This document shows positions 56,258 to 64,000 of a DNA stretch of 64,000 bases, one piece after another. This stretch comes from Nocardioides ochotonae (lineage in GTDB: Bacteria; Actinomycetota; Actinomycetes; Propionibacteriales; Nocardioidaceae), in contig NZ_CP061769.1 of NCBI RefSeq assembly GCF_011420305.2, positions 1,847,001 to 1,911,000 of the forward strand, given 5' to 3'. Position 1 is the first letter of the stretch. Each line of letters starts with the position of its first letter. A model generated the notes under the pieces. It was not told where the DNA came from, ran no database searches, and was given only the letters and a program-made list of their open reading frames with translations. The position numbers and the translations under genes were made by a program.

Positions 56258-57793
56258 ATGAGCGAGGTGGCCGGTGAGCTGGCCCGCGTGCGCAGCGCGT
56301 TCGAGCAGCCCACGCTGACCCTTCTCCACCAGCGCCAGGCGCCGGTGGTGATCACGGTGTTCCGCGCGGCCTTCGGGCGCGACAACCGTCCGGTCTCGAC
56401 CGGGCGCCTGCACGCCCAGGTGGAGGAGCACCTCGCCGAGCTGCGACTGGCCGGCGAGCGGGACCTGCCCCAGGGCACCGGGCGCGACCTGTGCCAGCGC
56501 TGGATGAAGGGGCAGTGGCTGGTCCGCTCCCTCGACGAGACCGGCAACGAGGTCTACACGCTGACCTCGCACGCCCAGCAGGCCCTCGAGCAGGTCAAGG
56601 CGCTCTCCCGCGACCGGGCCACGCTCAGCGAGCACCGGATCGGCACCCTGCTCTCGACCGTGCGGCGCTTCAACAGCGAGGCCAACCCCGACCCCGGCGC
56701 CCGCGTCGGCATCCTCAACGCCGAGATCGCCCGGCTGCAGTCCGAGCGCGACCGGCTGCTCGAGGGCGGCACGGTCGACGCCGCGGACGAGGACTACATG
56801 GCGCAGGGCTTCACCGAGCTCCAGCTGCTGGTCTCCGCGCTGCCCAGCGACTTCGCCCGGGTCGAGGAGCGCTTCGCCGAGATCCGCGCCGAGATCCTCG
56901 CGGCGTTCCGCGCCGAGCAGCGCCCCGCCGGCGAGGTGGTCGACGAGTACCTCGCGCGCGCCGACACCCTGATGACCGCCACCCCCGAGGGACGCGCCTT
57001 CGAGGGCGCCTTCGCGCTGCTGCGCGACGACGAGCTCGTCGCCCAGCTGCGCGACGACCTCTCCGCGCTGCTCGAGCACCCGCTGTCGGGGGCGATCCTC
57101 GCCGAGGTCGACCGCGCGGAGCTGCGCGGCACCGTGCGCCTGATCCGCGAGGGCCTGGAGCGCGTCCTCGCCCAGCGTGCGCGGGTCACCGCGACGCTGA
57201 AGGAGTACATCGTCGCCCACGACGCGGCCCGCGACCGGGAGCTGGAGCAGACCCTGCGCCAGGTCGAGTCCGAGCTGATGACCTGGATGGACAACACCGG
57301 GCCGCGCACCGTGCTGGACATGCCGCTGCTGCCCGAGCGGGTGGGCGTGGAGCACCTGCGCGAGCGCTTCTACGACCCCGCCGACCACGTGCGGCCGGTG
57401 CGGCTCCCGGCCGCCCCGCCGCCGCCCGCGGCGCCGCCGACGTATGAGCAACTGCGCGCGCAGGGCGGCCCCTCGGTGCCGGAGATGCGCTCCCGCTTCG
57501 TGGCGGCCCTCTCGGCCGCGGACAGCGCCTCGCTGGGTGCGTTCTTCGACGCCCTCGAGCCGGAGCTGCGCCGCCCCGTCGAGATCTTCGGGCTGCTGCA
57601 CCTGGCCGCCGAGCGCGAGCTCGCCGTCGGCGACGAGCCCGAGACCTACCGCGCGGTCCGCCCGGACGGCACCGAGCGCGCGTTCGCGGTGCCCCGCGTC
57701 GAGCTGCGTGATCCCGACGTACCGCCCACAGAGCCGTCCACTGGGCCGGCCGACACCGACCACGACCGATCCCGCACGGAGGCCACCCGATGA
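56258..57793 (+). CDS. MksF/JetA-like kleisin-type protein (DUF3375 family)
   Basis: A 511-aa mostly helical protein, the usual first gene of condensin-like Mks/Wadjet operons. The N-terminus (ARVRSAFEQPTLTLLHQRQAPVVITVFRAAFG) and RDLCQRWMKGQWLVRSLDETGNEVYTLTSHAQQAL are typical of the family. A coiled-coil-rich centre (~130-330) and a C-terminal part (PRTVLDMPLLPERVGVEHLRERFYD) follow. It should link the SMC heads and bind the JetB dimer. A Pro/Ala stretch at ~390-400 and an acidic, Thr-rich tail look flexible. The ATG at 56258 follows a GGTGGAG site, and its stop overlaps the next start (ATGA). Confidence 0.85.
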   Translation: MSEVAGELARVRSAFEQPTLTLLHQRQAPVVITVFRAAFGRDNRPVSTGRLHAQVEEHLAELRLAGERDLPQGTGRDLCQRWMKGQWLVRSLDETGNEVYTLTSHAQQALEQVKALSRDRATLSEHRIGTLLSTVRRFNSEANPDPGARVGILNAEIARLQSERDRLLEGGTVDAADEDYMAQGFTELQLLVSALPSDFARVEERFAEIRAEILAAFRAEQRPAGEVVDEYLARADTLMTATPEGRAFEGAFALLRDDELVAQLRDDLSALLEHPLSGAILAEVDRAELRGTVRLIREGLERVLAQRARVTATLKEYIVAHDAARDRELEQTLRQVESELMTWMDNTGPRTVLDMPLLPERVGVEHLRERFYDPADHVRPVRLPAAPPPPAAPPTYEQLRAQGGPSVPEMRSRFVAALSAADSASLGAFFDALEPELRRPVEIFGLLHLAAERELAVGDEPETYRAVRPDGTERAFAVPRVELRDPDVPPTEPSTGPADTDHDRSRTEATR

Positions 57794-58539
57794 GCACCAC
57801 CGCCGACCCGGCCGCCCCCGAGGGGTACGACGGCGCGCAGGCACCCGACACCGAGGAGCTCGTCGAGCCCCGCGAGCACCTGGCCTCGGTGTCGCTGTTC
57901 GAGGGCGACGAGGGCACCCTCGAGCAGTCCGAGCGGCAGGCGCTGGTCGCGCTTCTCAAGCAGCGCTTCATCAGCGCGCGCACGCACCCGCGCGACTGGC
58001 AGGTGCTCGTGGAGAACGAGCAGCTGCTGCGCTCCCGGCTCAACGACCTCTTCCTGGAGCTCCAGGTGGACCGGGTCCGCGAGGTCGCCTGGAAGCGCCA
58101 GGCGTTCTCCGAGACCGGCCAGCGCTTCCCCACGCTGCTGCACGACACGGCCTGGAGCCGCGAGGAGACCATCGTGCTGGTGCACCTGCGCGACCGGTTC
58201 CGGGCCGCGGCCGCCGCCGGGGAGGACCGGGTCTTCGTCGACCGCGAGGACCTCGTCGAGCACGTCTCCGGCTTCCGCCCCGTGCACGGCACCGACCTGT
58301 CGGGCGACGAGAAGCGCGCCCGCAACGCCGTCTCCAGCGTGCAGAAGGCCGGTCTGCTCATCGGCTCGCCGACCGACGACCGCTTCGAGGTCAGCGAGGC
58401 GGTGGAGTCCCTGCTGCCCCTGGAGGTCCTCCAGGAGCTGCTGGTCACGCTGCGCCAGGCCAACGAGGCCCCGCCCGAGCCGAGCGACCAGGTGCTGTTC
58501 GGCGATGTCCGCACCGAGCGTGAGGAGGCTCAGGCATGA
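57790..58539 (+). CDS. MksE/JetB-like protein (DUF4194 family)
   Basis: A 249-aa protein with paired winged-helix character: QSERQALVALLKQRFISARTHPRDWQVLVENEQLLRSRLNDLF, then EETIVLVHLRDRFRAAAAAGEDRVFVDREDLVEHV, and NAVSSVQKAGLLIGSPTDDRFEVSEAVESLLPLEVLQEL. This is the KITE-type subunit that binds the kleisin. It overlaps both neighbours by ATGA. The call rests on size, operon place and these motifs. Confidence 0.85.
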   Translation: MSTTADPAAPEGYDGAQAPDTEELVEPREHLASVSLFEGDEGTLEQSERQALVALLKQRFISARTHPRDWQVLVENEQLLRSRLNDLFLELQVDRVREVAWKRQAFSETGQRFPTLLHDTAWSREETIVLVHLRDRFRAAAAAGEDRVFVDREDLVEHVSGFRPVHGTDLSGDEKRARNAVSSVQKAGLLIGSPTDDRFEVSEAVESLLPLEVLQELLVTLRQANEAPPEPSDQVLFGDVRTEREEAQA

Positions 58540-61500
58540 GCACCACCCAGCAGCCCGAGCCCGGCACGAAGTCCCGAGAGGGCGACGCCGGCGACGCGCA
58601 GACCGCGACCCGGCCCGTCATCCCCGCCGAGGCGCTCCCCGAGCGGCTCCAGGACGACCCGGCCCGCGTCGAGACCGAGGTCGGCAGCGTCGGCCTCTTC
58701 GACGAGGAGGTCGTGCTCACGCCGTCCGACGACACCCTCCAGTGGCGCGCCGAGGTGCTCCAGATGGTCAACTGGGGCGGCTTCTCCGGCCGGATCTCGA
58801 TCGACCTGCACGCCGACGCGACGATGATCTCCGGCGCCTCCGGTGTCGGCAAGAGCACGTTGCTGGACGCCTACACGGCGCTGATGATGCCCTCCGACAC
58901 CCGCTTCAACGGCGCCTCGAACGACGCCGTCACCGGGCGGGCGCGCGGCGCCGGGCAGCGCAACCTGCTGTCCTACCTGCGCGGCGCGGTCGACGTCGTC
59001 GACGACCCACGGACCGGACGCCCGGTCGAGCGGCTGCTGCGCGGTCGCGACGGGGACACCTGGGGCGCGGTCGCGATGACGTTCGTCAACGACCAGGAGC
59101 GCCGGTTCACCGCGCTGCGCACCTACTACGTGCCGCGCCGCGCGACCCGCTCCGGCGAGGTCCAGATGCAGCTGGTCACCCTGGACGCCGCGATCGACCT
59201 GGCCACCCTCGAGGCGGCGGTCCCGGACCGCTTCCACGCCAACACGCTGAAGAAGCTCAGCCCCGGCCTGCGCGTGCACCGCACCTACACCGAGTTCTCC
59301 GCGGTGCTGCACGCCCGGCTCGGCATCGGCGCCAACGGCGACGGCGCCAAGGCGCTCGGCCTGCTGGCCCGCATCCAGGCCGGCAACCAGGTCCGCAGCG
59401 TCGATGAGCTCTACAAGGAGATGGTCCTCGAGCGCCCGGCGACCTTCGGGGCCGCCGACCGCGCCGTCGAGCACTTCGACGCCCTGGAGTCGGCGTACTC
59501 GGCCATGCGCACCGAGGAGGAGAAGCAGGACCTCCTCGCCCCGATCACCGAGCTGCACGCGCGCAAGGTCGCCGCGCGCGAGCGCGCCGCCGAGCTCGAC
59601 GCGTACGGCGTGACCGCGACCGGCGACACCCCGGTGCGGTACTGGCTGCTGCGCACCCACGCACGGCTGCTCGGCGCCGGGGTCGAGGCCAACCGCCAGG
59701 ACCGCGCCGCGGTGCGCGACGAGCTGCGCGCCGCGGACCGCCGGGTGGCCGAGCTCAGCGCCGACCTCGACGCCGCGCGCGACGAGCACCGTGACGCCGG
59801 CGGCGCCAGCGTGGGCCGCCTGGACGGCGAGATCGAGCGCGAGCGGCTGCTGCGCGAGGAGCGCCGCGCCCGCCGCGAGACGCTGCTCGAGCGCCTCGCG
59901 CCGCTCGCCGTGCTCGACGACGACGGCGGCGAGCGCATCGACCCCACGGCGGCCCTGGCCAGTCGTGAGGCGTTCGCCGCGCTGGCCGACCACGCCGAGC
60001 AGTGGCTCGCCGGGCACGTGGACGCCGGGGACCGGCTGGTCGCCGAGCGCGACGAGCTGCTCGCCGAGCGCTACCCGCTGCTGGCCCGCCGTACCGAGCT
60101 GCAGGGGGAGCGGGCCTCCCTCGAGGGCCGCTCCGGGCGCGTGCCCGAGCACCTGCACGCGATGCGCCGCGAGGTCGCCCGCGCCAGCGGCCTGTCGGTG
60201 AGCGAGCTGCCGTTCGTCGCCGAGCTCCTCGACGTCGCCCCCGAGGAGTCGCGCTGGCGCCTGGCCATCGAGACGGTGCTCGGCGCGACCGCCCGCACGA
60301 TGCTGGTCCCGCTGCCGCGCCTCGAGGAGTTCTCGGCCGCCATCGACTCGCTGCGCCTGCGCGGCCGGCTGACCTTCGAGGGCGCGCAGCTCGGGCTCGA
60401 CGGCCCCGACCTGCTCGACCCCGAGCAGGTCGCCGGCAAGCTGGTCTTCGCCGACTCGCCGTTCCGCGGCTGGGTGCAGCGCCACGTCGCCGAGCCCGCG
60501 CGCAACGCGCTGTGCGTGGAGAGCGCCGACGACCTGCGCGGGGGCGGCTTCCGGGTCACCCTCGCCGGCCAGACCCGCTCCGGGCGCCGCGGCTCCCACG
60601 GTCGCGGTGACCAGCGCAGCATCATCGGCTTCAGCAACTCCGACGCGCTCGCCGAGATCGACGCCGACATCGCCGCCCTCGAGGCCGAGCTGCGGGCCGT
60701 CGACGAGCGCATCGCCCGCGTCGAGACCGCCACCCGCGTCCAGGACCGCCGCCGTACGGCGTACGACGCCCTCGGCACCCAGTCCTTCGACGACCTCGAC
60801 GTGGCCGCGTGCGACCAGCGCCTGGCCGACCTCGAGCGCCGCCGCGAGCAGATCCTCACCGCCGACGACCGCCTCGGCACCACCGAGCAGCAGATGACCG
60901 AGCTCGCCGAGCGGCTGGAGGCGGCCCGCCTCGAGCGGTTCCGCCTCGACGAGCGCCGGCGCCGCCTCGAGCTCGAGCACGCCGAGCTGGTCGACAGCGA
61001 GGACCTGGTCAACGACGAGCTGGAGCGGATCGCCAGCGCCGGCCACGTCGTGTGCACCGAGGAGCAGGCCCGCCGCCTGGACGAGGAGTTCCGCGCGGCC
61101 GCCGACCCCGACGACCCCGAGGACCTCGACCGCTTCCACGAGAGCTCGGGGCGCCTCCAGGCCCGGCTCACCGCGGCGGTCCAGGAGGCCCAGGTCGAGG
61201 TCGAGCACGTCGACCGCGAGCTCGCCGCGATCTTCCGCGCCTACCAGCTGCACTGGGCCGACCCCAACCTCGGCACCACCGCCGACTCCTACCCCGACTT
61301 CGCGCGGATCCTCGCCGACATCGAGGCGACCGGCCTGCCCCAGCGCCGCGCCGAGTGGCGCCGACGCCTCACCGAGTGGAGCGGGCAGGACCTGGTGCCC
61401 CTCGCTGGGGCGATGTCGTCCTCGGTGGAGGAGATCGAGGACCGTCTCGAGCCGATCAACGCGATCCTGCGTCGCCTGGAGTTCGGCGCCGAGAAGGACC

Positions 61501-62117
61501 GCCTCCGGATCCGCCTGCGCCGCCTGGCGCCCGCGCACGTGCAGGTCTTCCTGCGCGAGCTGCGCGAGCTGTCCCGGGGCACCGTGCGCGACCTCGACGA
61601 GGCCGCGCTGGAGGAGCGCTTCACCCGGCTGCGCCGCTTCATGGGCCAGCTGCGCGGCCCGGCGCAGGGCGCGGACCCCGAGCGTGTGGGGGAGCGCGAG
61701 CGGCTGCTCGACGTACGCCGCCACGTGGAGGTCAGCGCGGAGCGCTACGACCGGCTCACCGGTGAGCTCAAGTCGACGTACCGCACCCTGGGGGAGAAGT
61801 CGGGCGGCGAGAGCCAGGAGCTGGTCGCGTTCATCGTGGGCTCGGCCCTGCGCTTCCGTCTCGGTGACGAGATGCGCTCGCGCCCCCGCTTCGCGCCGGT
61901 CTTCCTCGACGAGGGCTTCGTCAAGGCCGACTCGGAGTTCGCCGGACGTGCGGTGCGCGCGTGGAAGGGCCTGGGGTTCCAGCTCGTCATCGCCGTACCG
62001 CTCGACAAGGTGACCGGTCTGGAGCCGCACATGGACGCGCTGCTGGTGATCACCAAGCACACCGACACCCAGCTCTCGTCGGTCTTCCGGGTCAGCGACG
62101 CACAGGCGAACGGCTGA
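58536..62117 (+). CDS. SMC-like ATPase MksB/JetC
   Basis: A 1,193-aa condensin-like ATPase. The head is formed by the N-terminal Walker A GASGVGKST (100-108). The C-terminal signature SGGES at 1089-1093 (EKSGGESQELVAFIV) and Walker B PVFLDEGF with Asp1125/Glu1126 complete it. Long Arg/Glu/Leu-rich coiled coils run ~330-560 and ~690-1060, around a hinge-like region ~560-690 (LPFVAELLDVAPEESRWRLAIETVLGATARTMLVPL). All ATPase motifs are intact. In Wadjet systems JetABC extrudes DNA loops and JetD cuts closed circular plasmids; in MksBEF it helps condense or segregate DNA. No JetD-type gene follows. Confidence 0.9.
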   Translation: MSTTQQPEPGTKSREGDAGDAQTATRPVIPAEALPERLQDDPARVETEVGSVGLFDEEVVLTPSDDTLQWRAEVLQMVNWGGFSGRISIDLHADATMISGASGVGKSTLLDAYTALMMPSDTRFNGASNDAVTGRARGAGQRNLLSYLRGAVDVVDDPRTGRPVERLLRGRDGDTWGAVAMTFVNDQERRFTALRTYYVPRRATRSGEVQMQLVTLDAAIDLATLEAAVPDRFHANTLKKLSPGLRVHRTYTEFSAVLHARLGIGANGDGAKALGLLARIQAGNQVRSVDELYKEMVLERPATFGAADRAVEHFDALESAYSAMRTEEEKQDLLAPITELHARKVAARERAAELDAYGVTATGDTPVRYWLLRTHARLLGAGVEANRQDRAAVRDELRAADRRVAELSADLDAARDEHRDAGGASVGRLDGEIERERLLREERRARRETLLERLAPLAVLDDDGGERIDPTAALASREAFAALADHAEQWLAGHVDAGDRLVAERDELLAERYPLLARRTELQGERASLEGRSGRVPEHLHAMRREVARASGLSVSELPFVAELLDVAPEESRWRLAIETVLGATARTMLVPLPRLEEFSAAIDSLRLRGRLTFEGAQLGLDGPDLLDPEQVAGKLVFADSPFRGWVQRHVAEPARNALCVESADDLRGGGFRVTLAGQTRSGRRGSHGRGDQRSIIGFSNSDALAEIDADIAALEAELRAVDERIARVETATRVQDRRRTAYDALGTQSFDDLDVAACDQRLADLERRREQILTADDRLGTTEQQMTELAERLEAARLERFRLDERRRRLELEHAELVDSEDLVNDELERIASAGHVVCTEEQARRLDEEFRAAADPDDPEDLDRFHESSGRLQARLTAAVQEAQVEVEHVDRELAAIFRAYQLHWADPNLGTTADSYPDFARILADIEATGLPQRRAEWRRRLTEWSGQDLVPLAGAMSSSVEEIEDRLEPINAILRRLEFGAEKDRLRIRLRRLAPAHVQVFLRELRELSRGTVRDLDEAALEERFTRLRRFMGQLRGPAQGADPERVGERERLLDVRRHVEVSAERYDRLTGELKSTYRTLGEKSGGESQELVAFIVGSALRFRLGDEMRSRPRFAPVFLDEGFVKADSEFAGRAVRAWKGLGFQLVIAVPLDKVTGLEPHMDALLVITKHTDTQLSSVFRVSDAQANG

Positions 62118-62273
62118 TCCGGAAGCGGGGCCCCATCGCCTGAAAGGGTGATTTTCTCAGGAGGGATCCTTGGTTGGGCGCAGATGTGCCGACACCGCGT
62201 TTCGCGGCGTACCGTGGAGGTCCAGACATCTCTCCCGTGCGTGGGTCGCGGGCACGACGGCAGGAGCACCCGG

Positions 62274-63008
62274 GTGAAGTCGGAGCACGCGCGTCCCTTG
62301 GCGGCCTTCGCGGTCGTCACGGTCGCGGCGGGCGTGATCCTCGCGGTGCCCCGCCACTCCGGTGGCCCGCAGGACACCGTGCCGGCTGCCTCGGCGGCGC
62401 GGGCCTCCGCCGCCGCGCAGGCGCGTGCCGGCCAGGCGGTCGACGCGGGGACGGCACGCCCCGGCGACCGCGGTGCACCGACGACCCAGCTCCGGATCGG
62501 ACCCGACGGACTGCCGGTCTGGCCCGAGGTCGGACTCGGCGGTGGCCTCCTCGACGGCGTCCCGTCGCTCGCGCTCGCCTACGCCGCCCGGCTCGCCACC
62601 GCGATCCAGGCTGCCGCCGAAGCGGCGAGTGAGGGCGCGACGGCGACCGGTCCCGGCTCGGGCCCCGGCGGGACCACCACCCCGACCGCGGGGAACGGCG
62701 GGGGCACCCCGGCGGACTCCTCCACCGCCACGCCGCCGCTGACGCCGCCGGGATTCCCGCCCGTGATCCCGGCCGACCCGCCGGTGACCACCTCCGATCC
62801 GCCCGTGACCCCGGCCGACCCGCCGGTGCCCACGCCCTCGGACCCGCCCGTGACCCCGGCCGACCCGCCGGTCACGACGCCCGAGAACCCCCCGACGCCG
62901 ACAGACCCGTCGGGCTCCCCGGGCGACACCTCGGACAGCGCCCCCTCGGAGACGCCGACCGGGGGCGGCGGCTCCTCGCCGACCGACCCGACTCCGCCGC
63001 CTGGCTGA
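62274..63008 (+). CDS. Exported proline-rich repeat protein
   Basis: A 244-aa protein with a GTG start behind AGGAG. One N-terminal hydrophobic helix (LAAFAVVTVAAGVILAV) acts as signal or anchor. It is followed by an Ala-rich segment, a short conserved-looking stretch (TQLRIGPDGLPVWPEVGLGGGLLDGVPSLALAYAARLATAI) and a Pro/Thr/Asp tail with repeated DPPVT(P/T) units from ~165 on. The tail looks like a wall-spanning or disordered region. No known domain. It stands 156 bp after the JetC-like gene on the same strand. Confidence 0.65.
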   Translation: MKSEHARPLAAFAVVTVAAGVILAVPRHSGGPQDTVPAASAARASAAAQARAGQAVDAGTARPGDRGAPTTQLRIGPDGLPVWPEVGLGGGLLDGVPSLALAYAARLATAIQAAAEAASEGATATGPGSGPGGTTTPTAGNGGGTPADSSTATPPLTPPGFPPVIPADPPVTTSDPPVTPADPPVPTPSDPPVTPADPPVTTPENPPTPTDPSGSPGDTSDSAPSETPTGGGGSSPTDPTPPPG

Positions 63009-63062
63009 ACCGGCGGCCCGTCGCTGCTGCGCGATCGTGCCCCGGTGCGTCAGGCTGGAGGG

Positions 63063-63296
63063 ATGAGCCGCCGTCCCGTCCCGCGCGTCACCGACGCGCC
63101 GGAGCCGCAGAGCGCGCGCCAGCGACGCCGCCAGCGGTGGTACTTCGCCCTGATGGGGACCTGTGTGGTCCTCATCGTGCTGGCGTGGAACGTCGTGCGC
63201 CTGTGGTCGGTGCCCGCGGCGGTCGCGATGTCGGCGGTCGCCGCCGTGCTCCCGCCGATCGCCGTCCTGGTGGCGAACTGGGGCGAGGGGAGATGA
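63063..63296 (+). CDS. DUF3099-type small membrane protein
   Basis: A 77-aa protein with a basic N-terminus (SARQRRRQRWYFALMG) and two membrane helices. These are TCVVLIVLAWNVVRLWSVPAAV and AVAAVLPPIAVLVANWG, a pattern I recognise from the actinobacterial DUF3099 family. Function unknown. A GTG six codons upstream (63045) is an alternative start because the GGAGG lies very close to the ATG. Confidence 0.75.
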   Translation: MSRRPVPRVTDAPEPQSARQRRRQRWYFALMGTCVVLIVLAWNVVRLWSVPAAVAMSAVAAVLPPIAVLVANWGEGR

Positions 63297-63353
63297 CCCG
63301 GATGGCGGAACCTGCCCCCACCTCGAGCCGCCGGGCAGCAGGATAGGGGCATC

Positions 63354-64000
63354 GTGAACAGACCCCGCACCGGCGCGCGCACCCCCACGGGGCGCGGTCG
63401 TCGACCGCACGAGGAGCCCGTCGCCGGGCTCGACGACCTCATGGTCGAGGTCGAGCGTCACCCGGGGCGGCCCGCGGCTGGGGCGCTCGCGCGCTCCGCC
63501 GGCCTCGTCGTGGGGGTGCTGAGCCTGGTCACCTGCCTGGCCCTGCTCCCGTTCACGCTGGTGCTCGGTGGCGCCGCCCAGAGCGCGATCCGGGCCTGGG
63601 ACGGCATCGGCACGGAGCTGCCGCCGATCCAGGCCAAGCAGCGCACCGTCCTGCTCGACCGCGAGGGCCGTCAGTGGGGCCAGCTGTTCACCGAGAACCG
63701 GGTGGCGACCAGGCTCTCCGACATCAGCCCGCACGTCGTCGCCGCGCTGCTCGCCACCGAGGACAGCCGCTTCTACGAGCACGGCGCGGTCGACCTGCGC
63801 GGGGTGGCCCGGGCGCTGGTCAACAACGTCGTGGGCTCCGACCTCCAAGGCGCCTCGACGTTGTCCCAACAGCTCGTGGAGAACCTACGGATCCTCAACG
63901 CCGCCACCGACGACGAGCGCCGCCTCGCCAAGGCCGCGACCCTCAGCGGCAAGATCGCCGAGCTCAAGCTCGCCGGCGAGCTCGAGAGCCGCTACTCCAA
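63354..64000 (+). CDS. Class A penicillin-binding protein / glycosyltransferase (partial)
   Basis: The first 215 codons are present, and the gene runs off the right edge. A basic cytosolic N-terminus is followed by a membrane helix (VVGVLSLVTCLALLPFTLVLG). The start of a GT51 peptidoglycan glycosyltransferase domain then reads RTVLLDREGRQWGQLF, LLATEDSRFYEHGAVDLRGVARALVNN (catalytic Glu in ATEDSRFYEH) and GASTLSQQLVENL. It polymerises lipid II; a transpeptidase domain is expected beyond the window. GTG start after AGGATAGGGG. Confidence 0.9.
   Translation, partial: MNRPRTGARTPTGRGRRPHEEPVAGLDDLMVEVERHPGRPAAGALARSAGLVVGVLSLVTCLALLPFTLVLGGAAQSAIRAWDGIGTELPPIQAKQRTVLLDREGRQWGQLFTENRVATRLSDISPHVVAALLATEDSRFYEHGAVDLRGVARALVNNVVGSDLQGASTLSQQLVENLRILNAATDDERRLAKAATLSGKIAELKLAGELESRYS

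Noticed and set aside
62750-62890. DPPVTP-coding repeats as a functional DNA repeat
   Set aside because: The units are irregular at the DNA level and are explained by the proline-rich protein tail.
63294-63346. 17-codon frame overlapping the DUF3099 gene end (ATGA)
   Set aside because: No ribosome site, no hydrophobic or conserved pattern; too short to call.
62118-64000. JetD/MksG nuclease downstream of the JetC-like gene
   Set aside because: Both strands hold only a proline-rich exported protein, DUF3099 and a PBP; no Toprim-like motif was seen.

Overview
The window is very GC-rich, tightly packed actinobacterial chromosome. GTG and TTG starts are common, and four-base stop/start overlaps (ATGA, GTGA) join most operons. 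Gene content (SigE-type sigma factor, KdpFABC-DE, catechol siderophore genes under IdeR/DtxR-type iron boxes, DUF3099, a LPxTG protein) suggests a Nocardioides-like member of the Propionibacteriales. That placement is inference; no rRNA or marker gene is present to fix it.

Left part (1-8 kb): a SigE-family sigma factor coupled to a downstream gene cut by the window edge, a small membrane protein, a broken NUDIX gene carrying a six-copy in-phase 15-bp repeat, and a RibD/DHFR-like reductase. A truncated second copy of that reductase lies about 3.6 kb further on. Between the two copies sits a gene for a large secreted beta-helix/repeat protein. A STAS protein, a small membrane protein, a two-domain GNAT protein and tRNA-Pro(GGG) follow.

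8-16 kb: a complete kdpFABCDE operon for high-affinity potassium uptake with its own two-component system, preceded by phased direct repeats that could bind KdpE. Then come a VOC protein, a Cys-rich small protein, and a divergent MarR/MFS efflux pair with a perfect palindrome between them.

19-52 kb: a large iron-acquisition island. An iron box starts a dhbA-C-E-B-F operon plus a phosphopantetheinyl transferase, which should make a 2,3-dihydroxybenzoyl-serine (enterobactin-type) siderophore. Two iron-regulated or adjacent secreted proteins and a GntR regulator follow. Next is an operon of binding protein, two membrane-anchored surface proteins (one LPxTG), FecCD-type permeases, ATPase and an enterochelin esterase. 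After a UvrA-like ABC protein comes a second, divergently arranged iron-box locus: a complete FecBCD-type importer on one side, and on the other a siderophore-interacting reductase followed by a heterodimeric ABC exporter-fold pair. The latter resembles an unfused mycobacterial IrtAB with one degenerate ATP site. Related Ig-like domains recur in at least three of the secreted or surface proteins and may define a surface siderophore-handling module.

52-64 kb: an orphan ParS-like protein, a CopC plus CopD-CtaG copper/cytochrome-oxidase pair, and a LuxR-type response regulator divergent from an SMC-like MksFEB/JetABC operon. The nuclease subunit (JetD/MksG) is not in the window. A proline-rich exported protein, a DUF3099 membrane protein and the start of a class A penicillin-binding protein end the window.
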